A stretch of 21,337 nt of DNA from Larix sibirica (GCA_004151065.3 NWUY0300021860.1:13178-34514), one strand, 5' to 3'; shown: positions 9,682 to 19,364, numbered from the stretch's first letter. The notes: generated from the sequence alone by a model not told the origin. Numbers and translations: made by a program.

Positions 9682-10059
9682 TTATACAAAAATTAAACCT
9701 GACCCCAAACTAAAAAAAACATGTACAACCTCGAATCTTTTAAAGAATTCATGTTTAAGCATATGCCAATTGAATGAGATGTATGGCACTAAGGACTTAC
9801 ACCACATGTAACAATGGTGTGCTAGGCTATAAAAGTGCATGTATGATATTTTGATTCTCTTATTTGTTTTCAACATTATGTCAAAATATTCTTCTACCAT
9901 ATTTACCCATCCAATGCTTTGTTTTCCATTTCCATTATATCTAGACAATTCGAGCTTCATCCTTAGCAATGGAATGTACCACGGCAGTTTAGTGTTTAAT
10001 TCTATATTAGTCATTGTTTTCTTCCTTTTATTGTGTCGAGAGGCGCTTCTACAACCCAA
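9682..10059 (-). pseudogene. Ty3/gypsy gag domain fragment
   Basis: A 125-codon frame open from 10059. Residues 35-60 hold LELSRYNGN and IGWVNMVEEYFD, the start of the retrotransposon gag capsid-like fold in the family where a single Trp and an A/E-x-Y-F motif follow a short Gly-rich turn. Residues 74-109 end with VPYISFNWHMLKHEFFKRF. The gag is truncated on the C-terminal side and runs into the duplicated linker. The ATG at 10059 is only the first available start and may not be the true one. Confidence 0.7.
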
Positions 10060-10060
10060 T

Positions 10061-10159
10061 ATGGGGGAGATGTTGTCACGTTACATTATGTAACGTAATG
10101 TTCCCAACGACTATGGAGGAGATGTTGTCACATTACATTATGTAATGTAACATTCCAAC
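10061..10159. repeat. Tandem 48-bp unit with near-perfect palindromes
   Basis: Units at 10061-10108 and 10113-10159 (period 52) share atgg.ggagatgttgtcac, a palindrome and ttccaac-type ends. The palindromes are acgttacattatgtaacgt (10078-10096) and acattacattatgtaatgt (10130-10148), each symmetric apart from the central base. They differ at ACGT positions in the way CpG decay predicts. The repeat sits just upstream of the minus-strand gag frame. Confidence 0.75.
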
Positions 10160-10714
10160 TTATTAATAATTGAGCCAACAAAACTTTTAAAGAATAGGAA
10201 AAAGTCATAAACAAAACAAAGTAAAAAAAATAAAAAGTAAAACAATGCAAGGTACAAAATTCATATCGACTCATAAGATAAAAAAAAATTAAATCCAGCA
10301 TAGATTCATTTTAAACCCAAATCTATTAAGCACGAGAAGTCCAATATCTTAATGTGTAAATTTATTGGAATTTTTGTAAATTTCAATAACCCTATTGTAA
10401 TTTCCATCTTTTTACAATTATCATTTAATTCTGATGCGTGCATTCAAATTTCAATCCATTTTTATATTTGAAATTTCAACAAAGATTATCTTTCAATGCT
10501 GATGGAATTTCAACTACTATGAGCAAACATTGTCTTCATATGGCTTCATAAGTCTAATCCCAGGTATCCTTGAATGCTTCGATTTCTTTGGCAGCTGATA
10601 CCAGAGAATCAGGTTAGTGCTCATTGAACTCATCCTCAAGTAATATTAAAAATAATTATGGTTGGAAAAGTCTATGCTGGCCATTTGTTATCGGTATCAC
10701 TAAGATAGGTCAAG
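10160..10714. other. AT-rich, gene-free stretch
   Basis: It holds A-runs (10210-10290) and no open frame or motif I can support. It separates the gypsy relic from the ORF at 10715-11011. Confidence 0.4.
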
Positions 10715-11011
10715 TCATGGTTTCTGTAACACTGAAACAAAGGCTGAATAAGCATAAATAACATTACGATTTTCAAGCATGATGAATGTTGCTCTGTTTG
10801 CCCTATATAGTTTAACACATGTATAGGAGATAAAAATGATAAAATATCCAAAGATGATTACAAAGTTGCCATTGGAACAGCCAAATCTGTCATGCCATGT
10901 CTCAAGGGAGTGCCCAAGGCCTCTCTTCGTTAAATACAAAGGCGAAGGATAAAACGATATAGCGTAATACAACTGCCGGAGATTTCTCTTCTTGAAATTT
11001 CGCTCATTCAT
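10715..11011 (-). CDS. Hypothetical 98-residue ORF with one membrane segment
   Basis: An uninterrupted minus-strand frame starting at 11011. Residues 1-9 are basic (MNERNFKKR), and residues 49-70 form one strongly hydrophobic stretch (about FVIIFGYFIIFISYTCVKLY), with no other domain I recognise. The start lies inside a perfect 35-bp tandem duplication, so the N-terminus may be an assembly or duplication product. No neighbour shares the strand. It could be an exon, a fragment or chance; chance is the more likely. Confidence 0.15.
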   Translation of the reverse strand: MNERNFKKRNLRQLYYAISFYPSPLYLTKRGLGHSLETWHDRFGCSNGNFVIIFGYFIIFISYTCVKLYRANRATFIMLENRNVIYAYSAFVSVLQKP

Positions 11012-11050
11012 ATTAGATTTCTCTTCTTGAAATTTCGCTCATTCATATTA
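10981..11050. repeat. Perfect 35-bp tandem duplication
   Basis: The units 10981-11015 and 11016-11050 are identical at every base. Identity contrasts with the decayed repeats around it, so the duplication is recent or an assembly product. Confidence 0.95.
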
Positions 11051-11500
11051 TCACAATACTTGCAAGTGCCTTAAAACATTGTTTGGAAATGGCTATGGGA
11101 TGGTTGTGTGATGATGAATGCAAGTCAAATAGTCTCCAATAAGGAACAAGTCAAATAGTCTCCAATAAGGAAGACGTATTTCTCAACACCGAAGTCTTCT
11201 ATTTGAAGGAGCAGAGAAGCCAGTAGTGCAGCTTCATGTAGAATCCTTGGAGTATATCTCGGAATTTAAGGTAAGCCTTCAGGTAAATCTGTTGGGCAGA
11301 GGTTGACCTCAAACCGATTTAATTCTAAAAAAGAGCATGAAAGATACCTTCGAGGACTCCTTTGTTCTTACTTCTTTTGTCTCGTAATGTGTTGGCCACA
11401 GACCATTTGATGATATCCCACAACCCATTCAATCCCAAAAATGAGCATGAAAGTCTTTTGAATGGATATTGAGATACATCTTTTGATGGTTGAACGTCAC
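11051..11500. other. Unassigned stretch
   Basis: Apart from the 26-bp duplication at 11121-11172 I see no gene. A short motif around agagcatgaaag (11330-11344) recurs approximately near 11442-11455. A gtaagcc after gaatttaag at 11270 resembles a splice donor, but no flanking coding frame supports an exon. Confidence 0.3.
11121..11172. repeat. Perfect 26-bp tandem duplication
   Basis: Units 11121-11146 and 11147-11172, beginning caagtcaaatagtctcc, are identical. Confidence 0.95.
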
Positions 11501-11720
11501 AAACCATATAAAATGGAAATTCCAACAACACCAAATGCATGCATGATTTAATGTGCAATAAATCCAGTGATCGAAAATTGACCAAGGATCCTTTAAAAAT
11601 TAAAAAAAAATTGTCGAAATAGAGATGAAAGTCCAGGAATCTCAAAATGTTAAATAGATTATAAAGAATTTGATAAAACCATATACAATGGAAATTCCAA
11701 CAACACCAAATGCATGCATG
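11501..11720. repeat. 45-bp direct repeat ending at an N
   Basis: The stretches 11501-11545 and 11676-11720 match with one difference. The second copy ends exactly at the undetermined base 11721. The sequence on the far side of the N is the 1.4-kb repeat copy 2 and begins mid-unit compared with copy 1. Confidence 0.9.
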
Positions 11721-11721
11721 N
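11721..11721. other. Undetermined base (N), likely sequence join
   Basis: The only N in the window. It lies between a 45-bp direct repeat and the start of a dispersed repeat, so adjacency across it is not proved. Confidence 0.85.
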
Positions 11722-13105
11722 AGGTAGATGATCTGGGCTTTGGGTGGTCTTTCTACGCACACATTGGAATAACACCTAGATGAAGGTGACGCCTGTGGGA
11801 CCATTGAATGGTGAAGGGGTACCTTCATGGTGTTGTGTGGGGCAACTAATGTGAACCTTAGGCTAACAAAGTCTATGTAAGGTGTATGTAATCTGGAGGT
11901 AGACTAGATCAGACTGTTTTCCCTTGCTTGAATTGTCTACAACCTTGAGATGTGGAAAGAATGGTATTGAGTAGTAAGTGGATTGAAATCCAAGAGTGGT
12001 ATGGAGTGCAAAAATGGATGATGAGACTAGCGAAGGCTTCATCATACTAGAAGATGACTAGGTTTGGATGGTCTTTCTACGCACACATTGGAATAACACC
12101 TGGAGGAAGGTGACACCTGAGGGAGCATGGAGCGGTGAAGGGGTACCTTCTTGGTGTTGTGTGGGGTGGGTATTATGGACCCCAAGATGGATGAGTCTAT
12201 TTGAGTTGCCTCAATATCTGAGGAGATTTTTCTATTTCAACACTTCCCTTTATTACCGTTGTATCTTGTGAACCCAATAAAGGTTGGCTTGGAATGAGGT
12301 TGAGTATGTGTGACTATGGCAGCCTGTGAACCCAATAGATTTTGGCTTGGTTGTGGCCTTGTGCCATTTGACTATGAGTAAAATTTGGATAGTTCGTCTT
12401 TCCTTAGGAAAATCATGCCCAACATGGGGGTCGCCTCTTAGCAGAAATAATATATGCTAGACATACTTCCTATGGTTGGGTGGAACATTTCTCTTGTGCA
12501 GTTCATTTCCTGGAGAAGATTCATTAAAGACAAGTGTTTACTTGATGTCTTATTATTGCTATTCCAATTCTAATGTATGAATGTTTATTAGATTTTATAA
12601 TGTTGCATGATGAAAGTAGATATTGTGAATATGAGTTGCTTAGTTAGAAGTTCTCTTGATTCTTGATATCAAAGTATTGTATATATGATGTTGTGTTTAT
12701 GACTGCTTTCACAGAGACAAATATTTTGTATATGAAGTTTTGTTACACATGTAGCACTAACTCTATAAGAAGTCAATGATCTATCATGAAAAGCTAAGTT
12801 TCCATGTAGTGGTTATCCTGCACAGTGGTTAAAGGTAGTCGCGTTGTGGTTCGTGCGACGATCTAGCTTCAAGTGCACAACATATCTATGCGATAAATTC
12901 TTGGTAAGTGCAGAGGTGCACCAAGTTAAATTGGTGTATGCAAATTATTGTGTATGGAATAAAGTGACATGCACGCAGTGCATCGCTTAGTGTATTGAGA
13001 TTATGTGGTGTAGACGGTTGCACAGTAAATAAACTAGATGATATACATAGAATTGTCTTGATATTAGATGCAAGAAAGAAACAAAAAAGATCCCCTATGG
13101 TCACA
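11722..13105 (+). repeat. 1.4-kb dispersed repeat, copy 2
   Basis: It matches 4339-5735 throughout, with the same internal 160-bp pair (11722-11880 and 12046-12198) and the same 58-60-bp pair (12268 and 12326). The start is set by the N. At 13105 similarity to copy 1 ends after gatccc.tatggt, and the sequence leads within about 40 bp into the integrase relic. A plus-strand frame at 12068-12271 has no domain and copy 1 does not preserve it, so I leave it out. Confidence 0.7.
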
Positions 13106-13149
13106 ATAGGAGAGAGATTCCACTAGGGATGTGACATAAAGGTGGAGCA

Positions 13150-14250
13150 TAGACATCTAGTAAGATTGCTACAACCAAATTTTCCAATACTAGAGTGAAA
13201 ATGATAAGTAGTAACCATTGATTTTATCACTAAGTTTTCCAGGAAAAGAAGGTAACATGATTCAATAATGGTATTGGTGGACAAGTTGAAAAAAACTACT
13301 CACTTTATTCCAATCATGTCAACTCATAAAGAAGCTAATATAACATAGATTTATATGAAAGAGATTGCCCCATTGCATTGAGATATGTAGAAATTGTTTC
13401 AAACATAGATCCAAGGTTTACATCAAACTTTTGAAAGGGTTTATTCAAAGGATTTGGAACAAATCTAAATTTAAATACAAGTAACAACATGTCATCCACA
13501 TATAGATGGACAAACTGAGAGAGTTAATCAAGTCATTGAAGATATGTTAAGACTGTATGTGATTGACCAACCATCCAAATGGAAGGATTATTTGTATTTA
13601 CTGGAGTTTTCATATAACAATGTACATCATGCTTCTATGAAGATGAGCCCATTTGAAGCTTTGTATGGTATAAAATGCAACACTGCAATTAGTTGGGGCA
13701 ATCCAATAGACATAGTAGTAATTGGGCCAGAGTTGCTTAAATAAATGAAAGAGTAGATGGTTAAGATCAGACATAATTTGAAAACAACACGTGATAGATA
13801 AATGAGCTATGTAGACAAAAGTATAATACCGAGAGAGTTTAGGGTTTGGGAGCATACATACTTACAAGTCAGAGAAAAAATGTCCCTAAAGCTAGGGATT
13901 TGTCTTGAGCTAGTAGCTAGATATTGTGGGCCTTTTGAAATTTTATCTATGATATGGTCTATAGCATATGAAATTGCATTACGTACTTTCACAAACTTTT
14001 ATAATGTGTTGCATGTATCATTGTTGAAAAAGTATGTACCGAATCCTAACCATATTATTGATTGAGCTTTAATTTAGGTAGAGCCAAAAGATGATATGCA
14101 AGGTAAAATGGTTCCATCCTAAACAAGAAGGTTACATTGCTCCAAAACACAACCATAGGGTAGGTAAAGGTGCAATGGAAGTACAACACTGAGGAGGCAC
14201 CATTGGAGCTAAAAGATGCCATGTGGCAGGCATACATGTATCTATTTTGA
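13150..14250 (+). pseudogene. Ty3/gypsy chromovirus integrase and chromodomain, dead
   Basis: Translation in three pieces gives the C-terminal part of a chromovirus pol. First is the start of the integrase core (DFITKF, later HDSIMVLVDK and THFIPI, 13220-13315). Then comes DPRFTSNF (13408-13431), followed by CHPHIDGQTERVNQVIEDML (13490-13549). The ATG-started frame at 13544-13744 continues with DQPSKW, LEFSYNN, MSPFEALYG and WGNPID. The frame 13802-14065 has the GPFEIL and NVLHVSLLKKYVPNPNH tail. A chromodomain end, VQWKYNTEEAPLELKDAM...YLF then TGA, occupies 14170-14250. Frameshifts lie near 13390 and 13488. Stops at 13196, 13202, 13253, 13346, 13432, 13754, 13799, 14063, 14075 and 14161 sit at Trp- or Gln-type positions. 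Gag, protease and RT are missing upstream. Confidence 0.85.
14164..14250 (+). pseudogene. Chromodomain remnant at the pol C-terminus
   Basis: The bases encode VKVQW, then an E-rich turn and LELKDAMWQAYMYLF before TGA. This is the last strand and C-terminal helix of the chromodomains that plant chromoviruses carry to target heterochromatin. The segment just before it (from 14116) reads ILNKKVTLLQNTTIG and a TAG. This marks the true end of the polyprotein. Confidence 0.75.
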
Positions 14251-14316
14251 AAATTTTGATATGATTTTTTCTTAATGTACATAGTGTTGGTATGCACCTA
14301 GGGTGGTTTATAAATT

Positions 14317-14330
14317 AAAGGGGGTGGGAA
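14317..14330 (+). other. Polypurine tract of the chromovirus
   Basis: aaagggggtgggaa lies 66 bp after the pol stop and immediately before a TGTAAG LTR start, the expected order. A second, similar tract (attaaagggggaaat) occurs near 14588-14602, so the LTR start is probable rather than certain. Confidence 0.65.
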
Positions 14331-14341
14331 TGTAAGTATAA

Positions 14342-14368
14342 ACACACACACACACACACACACACAGT
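14342..14368. repeat. (AC)n microsatellite
   Basis: Thirteen and a half uninterrupted AC units, just inside the LTR start. Confidence 0.95.
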
Positions 14369-14701
14369 TGCAAATGATGAGGAAAAAAATAGAGATTGGG
14401 GGATATGATTCCATAAGTGGGGAAGTGAAAGGGGGTTTAAGTGGAGTGGACCTTATTGAATTGTTAACCTAAACCCTTATACCTTAACTTTAAACCTTAG
14501 CTAGTGATATATCCCAAGGTCCTAAACCTATGTTTTTTAATGTGATTAAATAACCTTGATGTATCCTCATTTCCCTAAGCTTAGGGATTAAAGGGGGAAA
14601 TATGGGATCCTCATAGGGACCATGTGGAGAGTTAGACACATGAAAATATAATGTTTGGAATATAATAGTTTATCATTCATTCATTCCCTCATGATGTTGG
14701 A

Positions 14702-15175
14702 TTGTATGAATTGTGGATAAAAGACATTGTACTTTCATGGAAGTTCATGTTAGTGCCAAATAATTTGCTTGTAATGATTATGATACCACTCCGAGGAGAA
14801 ATATGTCTTACTATTGAGAACCCCTATAGTCCTAGTAGTGAGATTCCTTGGGAAGCCTATGTTGGAGCATTGGAAGGGAATTTGGATAGCCTAGGGGACA
14901 TATTACAAGGAAGGGGATCCCATTCTTGGTTTGTGCAAGTTGAGGGGGAAGATAGTTGGTTGAATTGGGATAGTTGTAGAGGGGATTTTTGGAACCAATT
15001 AGTTTTTATCGGTTATGGGTTGAGTAGGAGGACATATGGATCGACCTTAGGGGATTCACCCTTTTGGAATGATATCCTCAGCTCAAGGGTGGCTTCTGCC
15101 ATAGAGATATTACGTGTGATAGAGAGCCTAAGGTTGGGAAGAATGTACTTTGTTTGCAGCCAATTGGAGGATTAA
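14702..15175 (+). other. Long open frame inside the LTR, probably not a gene
   Basis: A 157-codon frame from ATG to TAA with nine Trp and several acidic runs (for example VEGEDSWLNWD). No domain is recognised. The Trp richness follows from TGG in a G-rich stretch. Promoters of LTRs lie downstream of it (TATA at 15539), so it would sit in U3. A captured host fragment is the alternative. Confidence 0.2.
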
Positions 15176-15625
15176 TTCTATCATAAAGATAAATACCCTA
15201 AATGTGTATGAAATGCCATGATTTTATTTCTATTTTTTGTTTATTTAATTTATAATTTATGTAAATGCGTGTGCATGGATTTAATTGTAATAAATATGGA
15301 TGAATTCATTGCAGGTTTGGACACATATATAAAATAGGGTTTTAATTAATTAGTCTACTATATTCTACAATAAGACAATGAGATTGGAATTTGGTATTTG
15401 AAGAAAACTCTTAGGTTGAAACTTAGTACTTTATAGATTGGACTATGTCAAGAGGAAACTAGCTATATGATAGGTACTTAACATTGTTATGTCAAGAATT
15501 TCTTCCGAATCCACTTTTATAGTAGCTTCTTTTGTAGCCATAAATAGGAGAGGTTCTATCTTTTTCTGCAGTACTGTTGTAACATCTTTCACAACAACAT
15601 AAAATCAATGAAATGCGATGTAAGT

Positions 15626-18180
15626 AATATCTAAATTATTGAAAGAAAATGAAAAGTGTAGGATAGTTGGTTGTGCCAAGGATGATCTTGCATCACGAGG
15701 CATCTTTCCTTTACTCCATATCCTACCCTATAGACAAATATTGGAAAAATTATGAAAGTCTCCCCAATGTTTAGTAAGAATGTATTGATCTTTAATATGT
15801 GTTTATCCATCATGCAAGGTTGGAGTATCAGTAATCTAAGCTTTTAGTATTAATCATATAGTTAAGATATGAATCTCATTTTGAACAAAACAAACTTTGT
15901 TTTGTAAATTACAATTAAGTTTTTCTATTAATAAGAATTTTCTTGCCATTATTGGATCATTGTTACATTTTTATTGGGTTACCTCTATTCTCTTTTATCT
16001 TAGGATAAATGCTTTCCATTTCGTTCCACTTTTGTTATATTATGTAAAATATATTTGTTATATTACATTGAAGTAGAAACGAAAACGAAAGATTAAAAAC
16101 TAATATGTGAAACATGACATTATCAAGTGCAATAAAGGACTCTCCATTTCATAAAAAACATTTGATTTGCTGGAATTATGTTCATTCGATTGACTGATTC
16201 TTATGACATTTCCATGTTGTTCATAAAATTTGATTATACGAGAAGAAGACTAAATTCATGATCACATTTTGTTTTATATGGTTGGCCTTTTTGGCACTCT
16301 TATGGAATGGTATACCCAAGAAAATATTCAACTAGTTTCAGTTTCATTGAATTCTTTCAAATTCATTTTAAAATTAATACAATCTTAACAGATTTCAAAG
16401 TAGATGCATGTGTTGTACCTTCATTTTATCACGATCTTGTTTGATTCCCACGTCCTTTCTCCTCCTCAATAGTTTTAGTCAATACATCTACAAAAGAAAA
16501 GACATTGGATTAGTCAAATTGTAGAATTTAAAAACTAAATTAGCTTTGGATTTAACATTAATGCAAAGACACTCAAAATTGTGTGTATGTTGGATATGAG
16601 CTCGTTGCCTCGCAGTACCATAACTCTCGATGGTGGCTTCTTGCAATGTGTGGCAATGAACAAAAATGGTGTAACCAACAATATCTGTCACTCGAGACTA
16701 TTGAGAACTAGAAGCTCCATTATGTTTATATTCCAAGGCTCTAATATAAATTTAATCTCTTTGGCCTACCAGTCCAAGAGAAAGGGAACTTGGCTTTCCT
16801 CCATTTTTATGGGTAGAGACAAGCAAGCCATATATAGTAATGCATTACTTTGGATTTCTATTCACACGTAGTAAGCAATCTAATCCATTTTATTAACCCC
16901 ATTGAACACTAAAGTTATAAAATCAAATTCAAAACAAAATACAATTTGTTATTCTTAATAGTGGATGTTTATGCAAACCAATTTAGAGAGCTTATAGACA
17001 AATAGGAAATAATTTAGTGCACCAAAGTTGTAATAGTTATTAACCTATACATACAAACATCTATAAGCCACATGGATGAAATAATTTAGTGACTAAACAA
17101 CCTTAAAAATATTGGTTTATTAATTAAAAAATGGTATTGATTTATTGATTAAGGTACTTTGAGAAACCATTTTGATGGCATTTTGCATTTAGTGAAATCC
17201 AATATGAAGTTATGTAATTAGACTTCTCAATCACATATCAACATTCCTTCTTCACTAAGAGTTTTATTTTATCATCATTTAAAACAGGGAAATCATGCAT
17301 ATGTTGAATCTCTAAACATTATTCTTCCCTAAAAAAAATATTTCATTGTCATAACTTATTAGTTTGTTATCATCTTTCTCATAGAGTAGATGGGATAGGT
17401 ATTCATAGCTGGAAGATAGTGCAATGACCATAATTTAACAACACATACTAATATATTAAAATTCATCTAATCAAAACCCATGAAAATCCATTCCATCTTG
17501 CTAAGATTGCATGATTCACAACATTCTTTAAGGCCAGTTCACATCAATTTTGGTTCCATAACAATATGACCAAGGCCCCCGTATTACTAGAACCAATATA
17601 GATCCATCTTAACTCCGAATTTACCAAGCGTCGTCGAGAGTGATCAAATCCCTTGAGGTACAAACCTTTAGTTTTAATCAATTCAATTGAAATATATATC
17701 TCTTTGGTTTTGAACTTTAGGTTAGGGCCTGTATTGTAAAAAAATTATTTACTTAATAGTTTATTATACTTCTTTATACTAAAAAGTGTCTTTCTACACA
17801 ACAAGTGCCTAAATACCCTATAGAATCCTAAGCAACCCATGTTAACTTGAGAATTGATTTACCTTCATATGCATTTATCAATTTTGGAAAAAGATCTTTA
17901 TTTGCCACATGGAGGATAACAACATTCCTCCCAACCACCCAATCTACACTTAATTGACATAGTAATAATCCTTACACAATGTTTTCATCCCAAAATTCAT
18001 TATAGTTAATAGTTGTTACATATGCTTCAATAATTATATTTTAAATATTGATTTTAATATTGTTGAATAATATCTATTAGATTCTAGCTTATTATTAAAA
18101 AATGAAAACCTTCACGTTGTAATTTAGAAGTCAATATGAAAACAAAGCACAACTTCTAGACGATACTTCAAATTACTTAA
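15626..18180. other. 2.5 kb without a supportable gene
   Basis: AT-rich, with stops in all frames. The longest open stretches are 96 codons plus (16581-16871) and 67 codons minus (16488-16691). They overlap on opposite strands and neither shows a domain. Poly-A/T runs and TAAT-rich stretches are common. I found no LTR pair or terminal inverted repeat by eye. An old, unrecognised repeat is the likeliest content. Confidence 0.4.
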
Positions 18181-18655
18181 TTTTACCGGAATTAACGCGA
18201 GTCATACTCGTTTTATATTGAAATCTAGAATGCAGGGAGGAAAGCAAATGAATTTTCTAGAAACAAAGAATTTAAATGCAAAATCGCATTACAGCAGCTT
18301 CGGAGTGAAATGCGGGCCAGGACCATTTACAGTAACTAATGAATGGCCATGGCTTCGGATTCCCATTTTCCAGTCCCACATTGGTAGCTGTTGACTTCCG
18401 AGTAAATAGTTAGGTGACTCACGGGATGTCCGTCCGGCAGGCTTTGATTTTTCTTTCCAGATGATGAGCAATGAGCCATCCATCGAATTCTCTGACACAA
18501 GGGTTGGTACGCGGCAACAACATAAATGCTTTAATTTCGCAACAAAATTTCAAATTCAAACTGGTTAGAAGAAGTAAACGAGGGAAGATCACGCCGTGAA
18601 TTCAAGAAATCGACGGCCACGGCCTTGGTGTTTCGGCGGCAACAAGGATACTGCC
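18181..18655. other. CpG-retaining block upstream of the host gene
   Basis: In contrast to the preceding kilobases this stretch keeps many CG dinucleotides (for example taacgcgagtc, gtccgtccggc, tacgcggc, cacgccgtg, atcgacggcc, tttcggcgg). A 69-codon minus-strand frame at 18289-18498 (MSENSMDGSLLIIWKEK at the start) has no domain I know. The block could be the promoter of the DUF1645 gene, an exon of a divergent gene, or both. Confidence 0.4.
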
Positions 18656-18664
18656 TATTTATAT
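18656..18664 (+). promoter_or_regulatory. Candidate TATA box
   Basis: tatttatat, followed by gcgct, lies at the edge of the CpG-retaining block and on the strand of the downstream gene. If used, transcription would start near 18690 and the leader would be about 750 nt before splicing. Confidence 0.35.
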
Positions 18665-18776
18665 GCGCTAGTGAATTCCTCAGATTTGCAGTAGCAGATG
18701 GATGGATGGATCCCTATCAATTTAAGTGCACAATAGGAAAAAAAGGATTTCTTATCCTCTCGATCATGTCATTCTG

Positions 18777-19364
18777 GTACGTATATGGTGCTGATTTTGC
18801 ATTTCTTGATCTGCATTCATTTCCATAACAATGACGGCGTTTTCATGGAGTTTCTGCTTTCTTGTTTACGAATTCTAATTTCAAGAAGTTTTTCGTTATT
18901 TTTAAAATAATAAATTACATTAAAGCGCAATTTTCAGTAAAGAAATGGCTTCAACGGCTATCTCTAAAGCTTTTAACTCTGCCATTGAATGCTCCAGTCA
19001 TCCAAGCATTTGTTGTGCCGTTCTCTTTTACATTTATTGTATATGATAATCTTGTCTTAGCTACTACTCTTTCCTTGGTCTTGTAACTTCGAAACGAGAA
19101 GAAGTATGAGGATCACAATGCTTTTCTTACACATCGTGTGAGGGGGAAATTTATGCAACCTTGTGTTAAATGGAAAATTTGTAGGGTTTCCGAAAATTTG
19201 AATCATATAACTTGAAGCATCTTTTACGATAGCAAATATTTGAACTTAAAGCATGAATTCTGTCTTGATTTGGTTAATGTAGAAGCGTAGAATGGTTCAG
19301 TGCTTTGTCCGAAAGGTTTTAGCGTTAAGACGGCGTTAACATATGCTTGTTCTGATTTATTTAG
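18777..19364 (+). other. Candidate leader intron
   Basis: A donor-like ctg|gtacgt at 18777 and an acceptor-like ttctgatttatttag ending at 19364 (with a ctgat branch-like string) would remove 588 nt. The sequence between is AT-richer than both flanks, as plant introns usually are. A plus frame at 18862-19086 inside it has no domain. Unproved; the gene may equally be transcribed from nearer its ATG. Confidence 0.3.

Larger units (their letters stand above)
7880..10059 (-). pseudogene. Ty3/gypsy gag-protease relic
   Basis: Read on the minus strand, this is a 5' part of a gypsy polyprotein. The gag region (10059 down to 9682) has the family pattern of a short hydrophilic start, YNGN...IGWVNMVEEYF and later SFNWHMLKHEFFKRF. 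A second, separately decayed copy of that gag end lies at 8810-8706. The protease follows at 8366 down to about 7880. The plus strand is correspondingly T-rich over the whole stretch. Reverse transcriptase and integrase are not seen after the protease. Several stops and frameshifts break it. It lies opposite in strand to the integrase relic at 13.1-14.2 kb, so the two are not one simple insertion. Confidence 0.72.
14331..15625 (+). repeat. Probable 3' LTR of the chromovirus relic
   Basis: It begins TGTAAG after the purine tract. Near the right end there is a TATA-like cataaatagg (15539-15548), then about 50 bp later ataaaatcaatgaaatg, which could serve for polyadenylation. No 5' partner LTR is in the window, so the right end is an estimate. 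The stretch is G-rich around 14840-15080 and contains a long chance ORF. Confidence 0.5.

Noticed and set aside
10594-10604. Initiator-Met primer-like match on the minus strand (tgatacca)
   Set aside because: No CA LTR end abuts it, no purine tract or repeat pair surrounds it, and only 8-9 bases match.
11325-11828. 167-codon minus-strand frame
   Set aside because: It crosses the N at 11721 and joins two unrelated stretches; its end is an antisense reading of the 1.4-kb repeat.
14462-14500. Telomere-like cctaaaccc string
   Set aside because: One unit only, followed by unrelated variants; not an interstitial telomeric array.
16488-16871. Opposed 96- and 67-codon frames
   Set aside because: They overlap on opposite strands, neither has a domain, and lengths are within what chance gives over 2.5 kb.
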